64,000 nucleotides of DNA, from positions 15,825,585-15,889,584 of the forward strand of contig JAZBQD010000019.1 of NCBI GenBank assembly GCA_036583965.1, read 5' to 3'. The DNA is from Prunella strophiata. Lineage: Eukaryota; Chordata; Aves; Passeriformes; Prunellidae. Under the pieces are notes generated by a model. The model was not told the DNA's origin, searched no databases, and saw nothing but the letters and a program-made list of their open reading frames with translations. This document shows positions 25,878-38,900 of this stretch, piece by piece. The number at the start of each line of letters is the position of its first letter. Within the stretch, counting starts at the first letter, position 1. Position numbers and translations under genes: made by a program.

Positions 25878-27567
25878 ACCAGTGACTGTTAAAGAGTCTT
25901 GTTCAGAGAGCGGTTCTTGCTCTCTTGAGAAAGAAGGAATATTTGGTAGCTCTAGGAACTTTGAGGAACTTTTTCACAGAGAAGCAGCTCCAAAGCCTTC
26001 AGCATGCCTTGGGAGCTGGTCAAAGCTTACAGTATTGCCCTGAATTGGAAAGTAGTAACAGACTCTGCTCCTGGCTAGTTGCAAAAGTAGAATAAAGAAG
26101 CTGTGCTAAACACAGCATTTTATCAAGCTATAAGATGGTTGACTTTGGCTGATGTTGCAGAGACCTGGAAAGCTCAGTGAGTTGAGATATAATAAAAGAA
26201 CCTGGGTGTCAGTTCTGTTCTTGTAAGGCTCACAGCTGCTGTAGGTTCATAAGCATGTCTCTGATGTTCTGATCCAGTTTATAAAGACAGAGTAAAATGG
26301 GCTCATGATAAAAATGCACGATGGAGGGAATAACTTGAAAGGGCTGAAGTGACCTCCTGGATAGTGAACTTCCAGGTGAGAGTGCAACAGGCACTCCAGC
26401 TTAAAGGAAGGCAGTCTGCTAAAGCTTCTTAAGTAATGCTGGTAGTAAAGGGACAGAAACTAAGCCTTCTTAAGGTGAGCCTGATGCCTTGGAGGACAGT
26501 TTATTGTATTTTAGTTAAAACATTGCAGTTCCAGCTATAATCCTTGTATTTTTCTTCTGAAAAGCTGCTATGAAGAATTAAAAATCCTTGAATATCAGCA
26601 CTGATGCACACTTCCCAGGACCTACATCCAGGCCCAAACTGGTCCCACAGCTGTGGATCAGTAGGAGGCTGGCATGGGAGATGCCTCTGTTGTTTCTCAA
26701 TCTCTGTGTTTTTCTGAGGACTTGGCTTGGAGTTCAGCACTTCAGGGCATGCATGGAGATCTTGCAGTGCTTCCTGTTTGCCAGCAGTTGTGCTTTCTGT
26801 GCACTGTGGTTCTTGTATGCATTAGACACTGCATGTGGCTGCAGTTGTGCAGGAGGCACTGGGAAGGTTTAGCTCTGGTTTTACATAAAGATCTCTGCCT
26901 TTCCCCTCATCACCTCCTCAACACCCTGCCTCTTGTTCCCATGCAAATAGGGAGAAATAATGGTAAGGTGCCATTTACTACACACTAATGAGCAGCTTTC
27001 TGATTCACAGCTCTCCAAGTGCCCTGCTCCAGCTCGGACAAGTTGATTATTTCCTCCTACCAGCAGATGTAGATAGGAACAATTGGAGCTGTGATAACTT
27101 TATCTTTAGTAGGGGCCAGCTGGGTCACACACCTTCTCTTTCCTGTCTGTGAACAGCAGTGAGGGATGGCCTGTGGGCTGCTGGCAGGGACTGGTGCCTG
27201 GCTGGGCTGACAGGAACTGGCTGGAGAGGAGGGAGAGGCCAGTTCAGTCATCCTCAGCTGCCAGGGATGGAGGGAAATAAAGGAGGCTGGGAGAGGGAGG
27301 TAGTGGTCAGAAACACTTCTCAATGTCTCTGGTAAGGTGAGAACAGGGAATTGGACAGCTCTGATCACCTGCATTCTGCTAGGGGTCCAGTGCTGAGGGT
27401 ATCTCTACTCACATTGCAACACAGCTTAAAGGAAGCAGCCTCTGGAAATTGCCTTACCAGCTCCTGCTGGGAAATAGTTTCTTCACTCTGCTGTGATGTG
27501 CAGGGTGAACTTAATCTTCAGGAACTCTTTTTGCCAGTTGTCTGAGGTTTTTAAGTCAGCTTTTCAG

Positions 27568-28191
27568 TGTCAGAGGTCTCTCAGGAGCTCGAGATGACCC
27601 CGATCAGTCAGAAAGTCTCTGTGTTCTGGCCCGAGAACTGAAGAAGGAGTCAGGAGCTTCTTGTGCAGTTTTCAAAGTTGTTTATTTTTCCTTATCTAAC
27701 AAATTTTCTCCCTGACCAGCCCAGGTCTGTTCAGCAGGCCAGTCCAAGGCACACTGCCCACCTCTGGGGGGGTGTTGTCTTTTTGTACTAAAAACTACCT
27801 GTACATTATTTACAGTTATTTTCCAATACCTATCACCTATGTTACAGAGTCTAACTCTACTCTAAGCCAATCCAAAAGTGCCACCATCACCCAGAGGATG
27901 GAGGCTGTGAAGAAGGAGAAAGAAGGACAGAACATGCCCAAATTCCTCCATCTTGACCCCCGAACCCTTATTCTAAAAAACCCTAAAATTCTACATTTTC
28001 ACCCTGTGAGAAACTTATCATTACTCTACTTAATTTGTGTGGCTTGTAACTCTTCATATAAGGCTGGTAATTTTTTCCATGGCTCAAGATCAAAGGCACA
28101 GGGGTCTTGGGCTCTGTGCCAAGGTCTCTGAACCCCCTGCCAGGGGCTGGAGCCATCCAGGGCAGCCAGAGGGATGTGCTGGGTTCTGACA
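27568..28191 (-). mobile_element. Solo LTR, copy 1 (avian endogenous retrovirus, ERVK-like)
   Basis: This is a 624-bp element with terminal inverted TGTCAGA/TCTGACA ends (TG...CA). It is bounded by perfect 6-bp direct repeats TTTCAG at 27562-27567 and 28192-28197. The 6-bp duplication is typical of class II (ERVK-like) retroviral integration. Orientation is set by an AATAAA signal on the minus strand (27681-27686), followed by a U5-like end toward 27568. No gag-pol-env sequence remains, so the copy arose by recombination between LTRs. The position matching the TATA box of copy 2 reads TACAAAAAG here (27779-27787), so the promoter looks decayed. Open frames through it are incidental. Confidence 0.9.
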
Positions 28192-29969
28192 TTTCAGTTA
28201 CAGTGGCTTGAGCAAGTACAGTAAGTCAGGTGATGCAAAGGGGGAAAATTTGGCTCTATTTTTCAGCATGGTCCATTAAAAGCCTTATTAAATAGAAGTT
28301 TTCCCTGAAGTTATGTGAAGATGATTCTTATGTGACTAATGCCATAAATTAAAATGGAAAGTTTGTTCACATCTTCTGTTTTCAGTAAGGAAAGGGAGTT
28401 TCATTTAGAAATACAGATTTATCCTGAAAGTTTCAAGTGTGCTTGTGCCCAAGAGGTTTAAAGATATTTTGCTTAGGCTAAGAGCAAAGACCAAACACTC
28501 AGGAAGTGTGTGGAAGGAGTTTTGTCAGCAAACAGGCCCTTTTTGCCAATTGGATGTGAAAACTTCTGGGTATAAAAGCTGTGCCAGCCATGATATGTGA
28601 TTTCAGTTTTTCCTGCTCACAGAACTTGAAGCTGACTGGTTATGGTGAAGTGCTTGGCTCCCAGGTGGAACTGGCAAAGGAAAGAGTTTGTGTTCATGTC
28701 ATAGTTCTAAGGACTAATGTCAGAGAGTATTTGTGATTATCAAGTGATGTCACTGAAATGCAGTGTAGTGGTTTCAAACCCCCTTTCCACCCTGAAATGT
28801 AGGCTTTTAAATACTCCAGTGGTGACAGATGTCTACAGGGAAATGTGCAGAAGCTCAACATAAGTTCTTGGTTTCTGAAGGTGGTTCAGAGTGGCAATGT
28901 GCTGGTTTCTTCTCTGCCATGTCCTAAGTGAAAGCTAACTGATTAGAAGCAAAGGGGAGGAAGAACATGTGTGTCTGTCTTCTCTGATAAGGACTTTTGG
29001 GAAGGTAGGAATACATAGATTAAAAAAAAAAAAAAAGGTATTTACTATATATAAATGTGTATATTATACTTACCTTTTTTTTTGTGAAAAACTTTCTCAG
29101 TGGTCAAGGCTCTAAGTTCAGCTGAGATGCCTCTGTGCATGTTGTTCTGCCCTTAGAAGTTCAGAGTGTCCTTGCTCAAAGCTGTGTAGCCCTGTTTAGG
29201 TGCAGTGTCACACCCATACCCTTGCTTCTCTAAATCTAGGTGTGGTCAGGCTGGTAGATGGAGTCAAATAGACCTTTGGGGAAAAGGCAGAAGATTTCTG
29301 GGCATTTGGCTGTTTTAGAAGTGACTTTATGTCACTCCAGCAAAGCAGGAATTGGAAATAGGGATATGAAGTCTAGCAGTGACAGAGCTGTGTATATGTT
29401 TATGGCAAGCTTTTCTGCAGTGGAAGCAGCAGGATACAAGAAAATGCAAAGGCACTGGTTGGATTTTTGAAGCAGGCTGTGGAAGTTGGCTTTGTGGGTG
29501 AGTGAGAGGTAGGAGAGAATAAACTCAAGAATTTTGAAGATGGACAGGGGAGGACTTCCTTCTGATCCACAAGAAGGGTGATGTGGTGAGAAATACAAGG
29601 AATCTGGAAGGTCTGGATTGCAAGAAGGAGAGAGTTTGAGAGAATTGATGATAACTTCTAAATAGCAGGCCCAGTAGTTTGGTGTTCACATTCACAGAGA
29701 TTGAATGTAAGAGGGGAGCTCAAAGAGCTAGCTGGGACAGGAGCAAAAGCAGAGGTTGAGGTAAGAGACAGAGGTAGAAAAGCAAAGCTAGAATTGTGAA
29801 CTTGAGGTCCAGTTACACTGAAAAACACAGCTGAGGGGAGGAAGAGCAAAGTGTCAAACTGAGGCTGCTGGGAATGTCTGCTGCAGCAGGGGTCTGGGGC
29901 AGACAGGAGCTGGGACCAGCCCTCTCTGGCAGCTGACAGAATGGGTTTGGCCCAGGTGAAAGCAGGGGA

Positions 29970-30025
29970 GAAGTGATGCCATGGTGAAATTAGGAAAGAA
30001 GTGATGCCATAGTGAAATTAGGAAA
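29970..30025. repeat. 28-bp tandem duplication
   Basis: Two adjacent 28-bp units (29970-29997 and 29998-30025) begin GAAGTGATGCCAT and end TTAGGAAA. They differ by one base (G/A). The near identity points to a recent event. Confidence 0.95.
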
Positions 30026-31599
30026 GAGTTTGGAAGCTACCTTTGTGCAAAAGATTGGAGAAGGAAAGGGAGCAAATGAAGCATCATCTGAGCTGATGCC
30101 TGAGAAGCAGTGGCAGGGCATCTTGGCAGACAGCTGAGTGACAGTCAAGACAAGTGCCTGGAAATCAGAGCTCAGGCAGAGAGTGTGTGCAAACATGGTT
30201 GAAAACTGGGTTATAGCATGAGACCTTCCAGGAGTGTGTCTGGCACTCTCTGTCCTGTGGCTGTAAGCTACACAGAGACACAGGCTTTTCACACTCCAGC
30301 TATGTCCTTGTATTTTAACTATTTTACCCCTTTCCCATCTTTGCCTGTTAAAATGAGTATGAATAGTGAAGATGGGATTTGGTGTCTGTGGAAGGCATAC
30401 CAACATTTTCTTTGGATGTTTTACCTGTTGCTGTGACAGGAAGGCTTGACATGCCTGTAAACAGAGTTGAGTGAGGAATAAAAAATGCAATTTTAGCTGT
30501 TCTTTTTCTAGCTCATTTAATTACCCCAGCATTCACTGTCTTCCCTGAACAGGAAGTCATTTTCCTGTTCAAACAGCAAAAAGGAAAAGAAAATGAGTAG
30601 TGAGGAGTGAGTTATGTCATTTTAAAGCCCCAACAGTCAGATGGTAGCATTGTGAGACAAAATCTGAAACTATTATTAACCAATTAAAATGAAGTTTTGA
30701 CCTACTTCTGTGTCACTGATATTCCTGTAAATCAGCCCAGCCATCCCCTGAGACAAAGTCCAGCATGGCCTGGCTGCCTTGCCAAGGGCAGAGCTGCAGG
30801 TTCCTTCTCCATCTGCAGAGGATGGCTTGTCACTCAAGTGCATGAGGGAAGACTCCAGAGCTAGGGAGTGTGCCAGGCATGATTTACAGGTCAGTGACAA
30901 GGTGCTGCTTTGCCTGCTTCTTCCTGAGGGATGTTTCTGATGGTCCTTTTTTAACCTTGCCTCTGTGCTGCTCACTTAGTGCTCTGTTTATAAAGTGGAA
31001 TGCAAGTTTGAATAGTCTGAAATCTGAGATCTTTTGTTTGATCTCCATTGCTGCACCTCCTAGTTATTTTTTTCCTCTGAGAATATTTAGGGAACTGCAG
31101 GAACAAATGTGTTCCTGGGTAGCAGATTTCAGTTTGTGCTGTACACCCCAGAATGCCCATTTATAGCATCAAATCAGTTACTATTCCAGTGCAGCAACAG
31201 TATTTATGATTAAGGTAGGCTATTTCTTGCCAGAACGTGGTTAACACTCTAAGAATCTGCATTAGGCCAAATACTTCTGTTCATAGTTTATAAGGATCCC
31301 AGGGCCATGGAATGTGTGGAAGGGATTTTCTGTGTTTTTGAGCCTGTAACTTAAAAGGTTTAGTGGAATTCTTAAGACTTCTTTTCATTTTGATTTTCTA
31401 CTTCTTGTCATGGATGCCTGAACTGGGGGAAGCTGTTCAATAGGGCTCTCAGTAATGCCTTTTTCAGTAGTTTAACTCTTAAAAACCTCAGGTAAAATAC
31501 CCTAATCCTGGTGAAACTGAGTTTATTTTTGTCATGTCATCATCATTTTTATTTTGTATTTGCTCAATGTTGTTCTGATTCTCCCTTGTGCATGATACT

Positions 31600-31860
31600 G
31601 CTAAGTGGTGGAGCCAGTTACTCTGTGTAGATATTAAGGTCTATCAGTAATCTACTTACTGTGCTAAGACCACTAATGAAGATATTAAATAAAATTATCA
31701 GAAAAGTGCCTGAGGAATGCCACTAGCACAGCCTCTCTGGTTTGCCACTGCTGCTTTCAGCATGCAAGCCATTGTCAGCTTCTCTTTTATTTAACCCTTC
31801 ATTCACCTCCCTGTGCTTCTACAGGTCCTTGTATTTCTCCAGTTCCACCTGCCTGCATGC
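31600..31860 (-). mobile_element. Possible ancient CR1 ORF2 fragment
   Basis: The stretch 'CTAATGAAGATATTAAATAA' (31673-31692), then GTGCCTGAGGAATGCCACTA and a downstream 'ccattgtcagcttct' block follow the order of the reverse complement of the CR1 reverse-transcriptase region, around the FADD-upstream 'SIFINDL' coding part. The sequence is strongly diverged. Similar weak echoes extend to about 32900 but I cannot defend them. An alternative is chance resemblance. Confidence 0.42.
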
Positions 31861-31875
31861 TTTACTGAGAAAGAG

Positions 31876-31907
31876 GAAAAAAAAAAGAAAAAAAAGAAAA
31901 AAAAAAA
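31876..31907. repeat. A-rich tract
   Basis: Runs of A are interrupted by single G bases, making a low-complexity purine tract next to the possible ancient CR1 fragment. Confidence 0.9.
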
Positions 31908-32289
31908 TGCTTTGCTGCATTTTCTCTCTCTGGAGAATCAGTGGTCATACAGCCAATTAGATGGGTCTAGTCTGTCTTTTTGAGATTCATGTCACTTTTT
32001 ACTACTTTTTTTTATTTACACCTGAAGATCTGATTATTTTTCTGCATCTTCAGATGTTCTGAAATGCTGTTATACTGGTAGGTCAGATGAATAGTAAGTA
32101 GCCATCTTTTTTTTCCTCTTCTCTTTTCCTGTTACAGTTGCCTCTTTTTTTTTTTTTAATTGTTTGGAAGCACTGTATAAAGGATGCAGTTATTCAGAAC
32201 CCTTGTATCACCATTCCTCTGATCCCCTCTGTAATATTTTGTTTAATTGAATTTTAATTTTGTTTTCTAGATATGTGGGGGAGGGGTGG

Positions 32290-32291
<2 letters not shown>

Positions 32292-32328
<37 letters not shown>
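32292..32328. repeat. Uninterrupted run of 37 T
   Basis: A pure T homopolymer of 37 bases follows a G-rich stretch (GTGGGGGAGGGGTGG). It could be a poly(A) tail of a minus-strand retroposed copy or a slippage-expanded homopolymer. The minus-strand sequence just before it has no canonical AATAAA. Its exact length is uncertain in any assembly. Confidence 0.9.
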
Positions 32329-32330
<2 letters not shown>

Positions 32331-35300
32331 TACACAGTATGGGAGGGACACAGTTTCCCTTCACCTCAGCACATTAAACTCTGAAGAATCATCTGACATC
32401 TGTGCCACTCCACTGGGCTCTTTCTGATCAGGCATATTTCAGGTGTGATTCCTCTTATTCTAGAACATGAAAGTAAGACAGGCTAAATGAATTTGAAATG
32501 TCAAGGTGTTTATTAATTTTTCTCTGACTGCAGGAAGAAGCCTAAAATTAATGTAGTTATTGACTCCTGTGAATCCCATTCCATGAGTTCTGGCTTTACC
32601 CACAGATATGTCTGTATCCATCTGTGTTCACCAACTTGTCTTGCCCCCATGACCAGCCTCTTTATTCTTGTTGAAAGCTGAAGCCAAACATTTGTGTAAA
32701 ATTTGTGGCTATTTCTATATTATTTTTAATATTAACCTATGCTTGCTGCATGGAGATCCCAATTTTTCTTTTTTGAGTATTCCCAAAATGTGTTTCACTC
32801 CTTGGCATGCTGGCAAAAAATGCTAAGTATCCTTTATTATCAAATCTTGGAGCTTTTCACAACTCAGCAGTCTTTACTAATTGCTTTCTTTATACATTTG
32901 CCATCCTGAAGTCATAAATCAGCTTGAATTGTATACCATTTTATCCTGTAATTTAAACTAACACAGCTTGATGTAGTATTCTTTGTATTACTAAATTTTA
33001 TGTTAGTTTTCCTGCTTCAGAATAGCTGGGCTGTAACCTCAAAGGAGATGTCAGACAATCTCAGCACAGCAAAAGCAAGACCTTTTATCATTCTCATTTA
33101 AAAGGAATTTTACTTTAAATGTTCTGCCTGGGGCATTGGTCTCCATATGTGTTGGGCAGGTGCTGCACTAGAAGACTGTTCACCTGAGTGGGAAAAAATG
33201 TCTGGTGTGTGCCTGAGCCATGGACCACTTGTGAAGACTTCATCAGACATGGTAGAAAGGGAAGAGCAAATCTGTTTTGCAGTTGTTCTGGCCATTAACT
33301 GTTGATCACTACCCCTGTGCCAGGGTATTTGCTGGTGCAGTGAGTCCGACCCACTGAGGCTCCAGTTAGAGCCTTGCCTGTGTCCCAGCCACCTTCTGCT
33401 CACTTCATTTTCTGCTCCTTTCTCAGGTACCTTCTAGCAGTGCAGCAACAGTGAGGGATGATTGTAGTCTCCACCTATGCCCTTCTTCCTCCATTTGAGA
33501 AACAATGAGCTGTTTCATCCTTTGCACTGTGTTCATTTCAGACCATTTCAAATGCCTTTACATTCACCCTCGGAAGGGATGGTTTCATCATGTTGTCTCA
33601 CTGGGAGCAGTGGTTTCAAGCTGAAGTAATGCTTTGTAATTGAAAGGCAACTTCATTCTTCCATAAATAATACTTGCTGGAACAGAATGTAAGGGAAAGC
33701 CACAGTCTCTTCAATCTCTTCATGATCTCTCTTCTGATTTCTGCTCATGCAGCATGGGGATATGATATAGGTCATCCTAAGCATGGCCTTCTCTATGTTT
33801 AAGAGCAACCTTATTTTTTTTATTTTCCCTTTAGGCTAAGTCTTCTAAAGCTTTTGTGTTTCTTCCCTGTCTTATTCCAGTGTACTTCTTCCCTCCTCTT
33901 CCTCCTCCTATCATTTGCAGCTGCACAAGCATTGCTAGCTCTCCAGTGGTCATGAGCAGCACCATAAAAATGTGTTTGGATGAAGGAGGATTTTTTTAAA
34001 GAGAAGTATGTTTCAATTTTGGTTTGTTTTTCAGAAGGGATCCTAATTAGTTTAGGCAAGGGGTGAATAATGAGCATAAAAACTTTCTACTTGGACAGCT
34101 ATTGCTCCCTCCACATGCATTTAAATTTCCTAGTACACAATAAAGAACAGATAAATTCAGCAAAGTGATGAGCAGACTGGTTTAAATGTACTTTGGGTGC
34201 TACCTACAGTTTGCTTACAACTTGGCCTCATCCAGAGTCTCTTGAGAAAGGGAAATGCACCTAGAAATAGAGCTCTCTGGGGGCTAGTAGCTAACAGAAA
34301 TGAAGAGGGTTCTGGCAGCCTGGCTGTGCCAGATGGAAGCTTTGTTGAAGAGAGAATTACAGCAGAGACAGCAGAGACATTGGCAATTTCATGGGAAGTA
34401 CAGCTGCACACACAGGAGCTCTGACTGCTCTTGATGTTTGACAGGTGCTGCTGAAGAATTATCCAAAAGCTGAGCCTGATCTGTGTGGTGTAAGTCCAGA
34501 GCTGAGCTTTGTCAACCCTTGGGATAAAGGGTAGTAGCCAGGCTTTCTGGGGGATGTTTCTTATGTATCAGCTTTTCTACTTATCTAATCCCTATGATCA
34601 AAAGGAAGGAAGTTAGGCAGTCCATGTTTGTGTGACTTCAAGAGAAACTTTCAGAATATGCTTCCTCCATCTTAACATTCTCTGTATCCAGTAGTTATTA
34701 AAAACCAAAAGGTATTTGTAGTACTGTAAGGTCTTGATGTTTTGATTCAATGTATGCTGATATAATTAAGGTTGAAAATGTTAGAGAAGTAAAGGTTCAC
34801 CACTCTTGTGCCCCTCCCTCTGCTTACCTGGGCTGTACTGGCTGTAGTGCTGCACTATTTCTGTATTCTAGATTAGCTGGAGTGTTCTCCATGGATAGTG
34901 TCTCCATTCCACTCCTCTGCTCTCTGCTCTCCTGCAGGGTTGATTGAGCTGTCAGCTCAGTAACTGGGCTACAGCTGATCCAGTTTGCTCAAAAAACCAC
35001 AAAAATTCTGCCATGTAAAGTAGAAAGAAGGGTTTCTGGGTCTGATTTTCCCATTTCAGAAGCAAGCCAGTGAGTCTGTGAAGCCCATAGTAATTTTCCC
35101 ATACCTTCCACTACTGAGATTTCCTCTACAACATTTTAATCTGGTGCACTGAACATTGTCTTTTTGTCAGTTCCAGAAGTGAAGCAAGGCAGGTTATGCT
35201 GAATGCTCATTCTCCAGTGTTCTTGTTTTTCTATAACTTGCTTTCATTCTTTGGGACACTAATCCTCCCATGTCACACATTTTCTGTTCAACTTTTCTCC

Positions 35301-35956
35301 TCTGCTAATCTGTGGATTTGTTCTGCTGCCCTTCTTAATCCACAGGAGCCTTGGTGACCTCAGGAGACACCCTTGGCAGGAGGCTTTTCTGGATTTGGGT
35401 AACATTGATTATTTCTCCTGCACTTGCTGAAAATCAGCAATTGCCTTTCAAACCAGCCCTGAGTAAGACTGAGCTGATTAACCACTTGCCTACAAAAACC
35501 TGCACACTGCAGTCCAATCCTAATGGACATGAGCTCTCAGTTTAATAATCATGCTCAGAAACAGCCATTCCCACTTCTTGGCAAGTTCTGGAAAGAACTT
35601 TCTGCAACTGCCAAAGTATTGTACAGGAGATAAACCAAGCTGTTAAACTTTAATTGCTAGAATTTATTTTTGTGTGTGTGTGTTGGGCTCTAAGTCTAAA
35701 ACAAAGCTCTAGTAACAATTTTCCAGTCCTGGGTAAAGTAGAAAGGCTGAAAATGGTTTCTGTGAAGAATTTTCCCATAGCCCAAACATGGGATTTCTTG
35801 TTGTGCTTTTAAAGAAGTGAAGGGGACAAAACTTAGTGCTAACAGGAGGATGATGCTGAGTGGAAATAAACCACTGACCCTCTGTATCAGGGTCAGGGAG
35901 TAAGGAGGGAAATGAGGGGAGCAGTGGGAGAGGTTTGAGTAAGTGGAGTGCAGTAA

Positions 35957-35981
35957 CTTATCCCAGTGTTACTGGGATAAG
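35957..35981. repeat. Perfect inverted repeat, 11-bp stem, 3-nt loop
   Basis: CTTATCCCAGT (35957-35967) is followed by GTT and the exact complement ACTGGGATAAG (35971-35981). Confidence 0.95.
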
Positions 35982-38900
35982 AGCAGTGCTGGCTCACCCT
36001 TTGCTTTTGTGGGAGGGGGCAGAGGAGGCTGTGGGGAGGTCCTGGGGGATTGCATTACTTGGGGACAAGCCTTAAATGTACAAGAACTAGTCAGTTTGTG
36101 TAGTAGTTGGGGAAGTGATCCATAAATGGTGTCTGTGTATGTTAGTATATGTAGTGTAAAAAACCCCTATGAGCTTCCTTTACCTTCATTTTCTCTAGAA
36201 TACAGCTGAGAAGTGAGAACTTCCCAGTTCTCATGTTTTTCTCAGATGTTTCAGACATTATACCAAGCTTCCAGGGGAGCAGCTGTGTGCAACTCCTCAA
36301 AATGTGCAGCTTGCACATACTCTGGCAACTTGTGCCCAGCAGAATGCAAAGTAAACACCAGAATGCAAGAGAGCACAAAGAAACCATCTGTTAAACCCAG
36401 AATCTTCTCTGGTGTTAAAGTTTCAGTGCTTGGGAAAATGGGAACCCAGCTTCATAGGCTGTGTTATGCTGCTCCTCACCTTTAGGCATGATTTGATGCC
36501 TGGGATGTCACTGATGCTTGCCTGAGAGTCTGCATGACACATCCCAGTGTGGGACATGCTTTCCTTCCTTTGGTGGCTCTGTGAGACCAGGCTGGGCAGA
36601 GGAGCAGCAGATACCTCTGGTGTCCTGCAGTGGTAGGAGGGTAAGCTCTTTGGTCAGTCCTCAACTTCTGTGATTCCAGAAAGCCCAGGAGGAAGGTGCA
36701 GGGTATTTTCAAGGTGTTTCCTTCCTGCTTGGGGAAGAGTTCCCATGTGAGGGGGTGGCTGGTACTGGTGCTGCTGTGGTGCTCTCTCCTGCTTGTCAGT
36801 GGAGGGGGAGGTCTCACCACAGCGGATTTCCTTTCTCAGATTGCCACCGCTGCAACAGGATGTGCAGCTTAGTGCAGTGCTGGGCAAGGGGGGTGTGCAG
36901 GGACAAACCAGCACCTCTTGGTGTGCTTTTTGCTCTTGCTTTACAGCCTTTGATGGTCAGGTCCCTGTTTGCCCTTTGCAGTGGGACAGAGCTGGTGTTT
37001 GTTGCCCAGGGGAGTTCATGTTCTCCTTTGGTATCCTTTGGCCCCATTAGCAGCAGCAGCAGCAAGTGCTGAATACTTTTGCACTGTCTGGGCATGATGA
37101 AAGCCCAGATAACTTCTTTTCTCAGAGACAGATGAGGAGACAATCTCCTAAATATACAAATATTTATTTATTTATAATACATGGGTATTTTAGGAGCTAC
37201 AGGGAACCTGTATACCACTGAAAATGTCAGGTAGCATGGTAGTCTTTCCTCCTGAGGAAATATTTAGTGATACATGCTTTGTTACCTTCCATGCTTTGGC
37301 AGGCAGTCATTTGTGTCAGTTTTGTGCTGCACACACAGACCTGAAAGTTGATTTATTGAGTGTACAGTCCCTGAAGGGACAGGACAGGAGTGGACTGCTC
37401 CTGGAAGATTTAATTCATGAAAGAAGCATGTGCTGGTCTTATTTGTTCTTATGGATTTCCCTTGGTTTGTCCCAAGAGCAGTCAGGCTTCTGTGCCATTC
37501 TGTTCTGTTGCTGTGCACAAGTAGGTCTTACAAGTATGGATGGACAACTGTTTTCCTCATTTCTTTCAGGAAATTTTCCCACTTTCTTTCAAAAGCAAGC
37601 ACATTCTCACCTGTAATTAGAATATCATCTGTATTTTTGTTTACTTTTTACAGCAGGGTGAAACAGTGAACTTGACAGTATTGATATTTGCTGCTTCCCT
37701 TCCCTCTCCAAAGCACCTAAGATATTTTTAGATGCTTTCTTCGAGCTTTTTGGGAGAGAACAGTGTCCACCATAGATCCATAGATCAGCTGTCAGGGTTC
37801 AGCTTTGTGAAGATTTGGCTTTCTCATCTGGAGCTTGGGACTTTTTTTCATTATGACTTGCTCAGCACTGATGCACAGCACAGGTAAACACTGGGGCTGG
37901 AGTTGGGAGAAGAATTTGAAAAGCTTTATTTTACAAGCCTTTTGACATAAATGTATGTGATGAAAATACAGGGTAGAAAATAGCCCCAGGAGTGGAAGAT
38001 GAGGGTGAAAATCCTGAAGGTTTTCATACAGTGGAGTTTAAGAAGCTGAATTAAGATTGAAATAAACACCACGTGTCTTGGGACCAATACAGCCTTAGTT
38101 GAGTATTTGAATAGCAGAATACAATAGATTTGTGTAGAAAATTCCATATACAAGAACAATTAAGGAGCAAAGAATTCAGGTCAGGCTGAAATTGTATGTC
38201 CAGTTCACAGGGAGGAGAGTGGTTAGATTACCACAGAGGGACTTTTGGACTGTGGTTGGTGAAATGTGCAGCAGAGCATTGACAGGTTGAACCAACCAGA
38301 AAGTTGAATGGATTCTTTCCCTTCTGTGGCATTTTATTAAGTTTTCTAGCACTTGAGTTAATGTCTGTTGATTTGATGCTAACTGCCTATTGAGAAGGCT
38401 TAGATTTCTGATTTACCTTCTGCCTTCATTTACCTCCTTTGGCTGAAAGTTTCATGAACATTTTCTCCCTGCAGCATGACAGGTTGCTGTGAAGGGATGT
38501 GCACTCCTGTTTTAAGGATGCACATCCTAGAACACTCCTGTCCTAGCAGCACTTCAAATGAAAACATAGCAGGAGCTTAGAGCAGCATCCTGGTGAGTGG
38601 AAATTGTTAGTGGGTTGGAGAATGAGAGCAAAATGTTTGAAGAATAGCTGTATGGGTCCTTATTTTTAATGAAAATATAAGAGAAAAGTGAGGATAAACA
38701 GAAATGTAGAGACTACATTGCTCAGGGATATAGCAGTGGACATTACTCTCTGGTTCAGATAAAAGAACAGGTTGGTATTAAAACTTCATTTCATGTGAAT
38801 ACTAATCCAAAAACTGTTTTGGAAGAAGAGCTTTAAAAAAAATCAAAGTCACAAATCCTAATCAGGCAGATTCTGAAATACGGCTGATTATACCATGGAC

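Noticed and set aside
29990..30490. 166-codon minus-strand open frame
   Set aside because: It runs through a 28-bp tandem duplication and shows no domain or conserved motif.
36011..36048. G-rich stretch with four G runs (possible G-quadruplex)
   Set aside because: One loop would be about 13 nt and the strand context is unremarkable, so support is weak.
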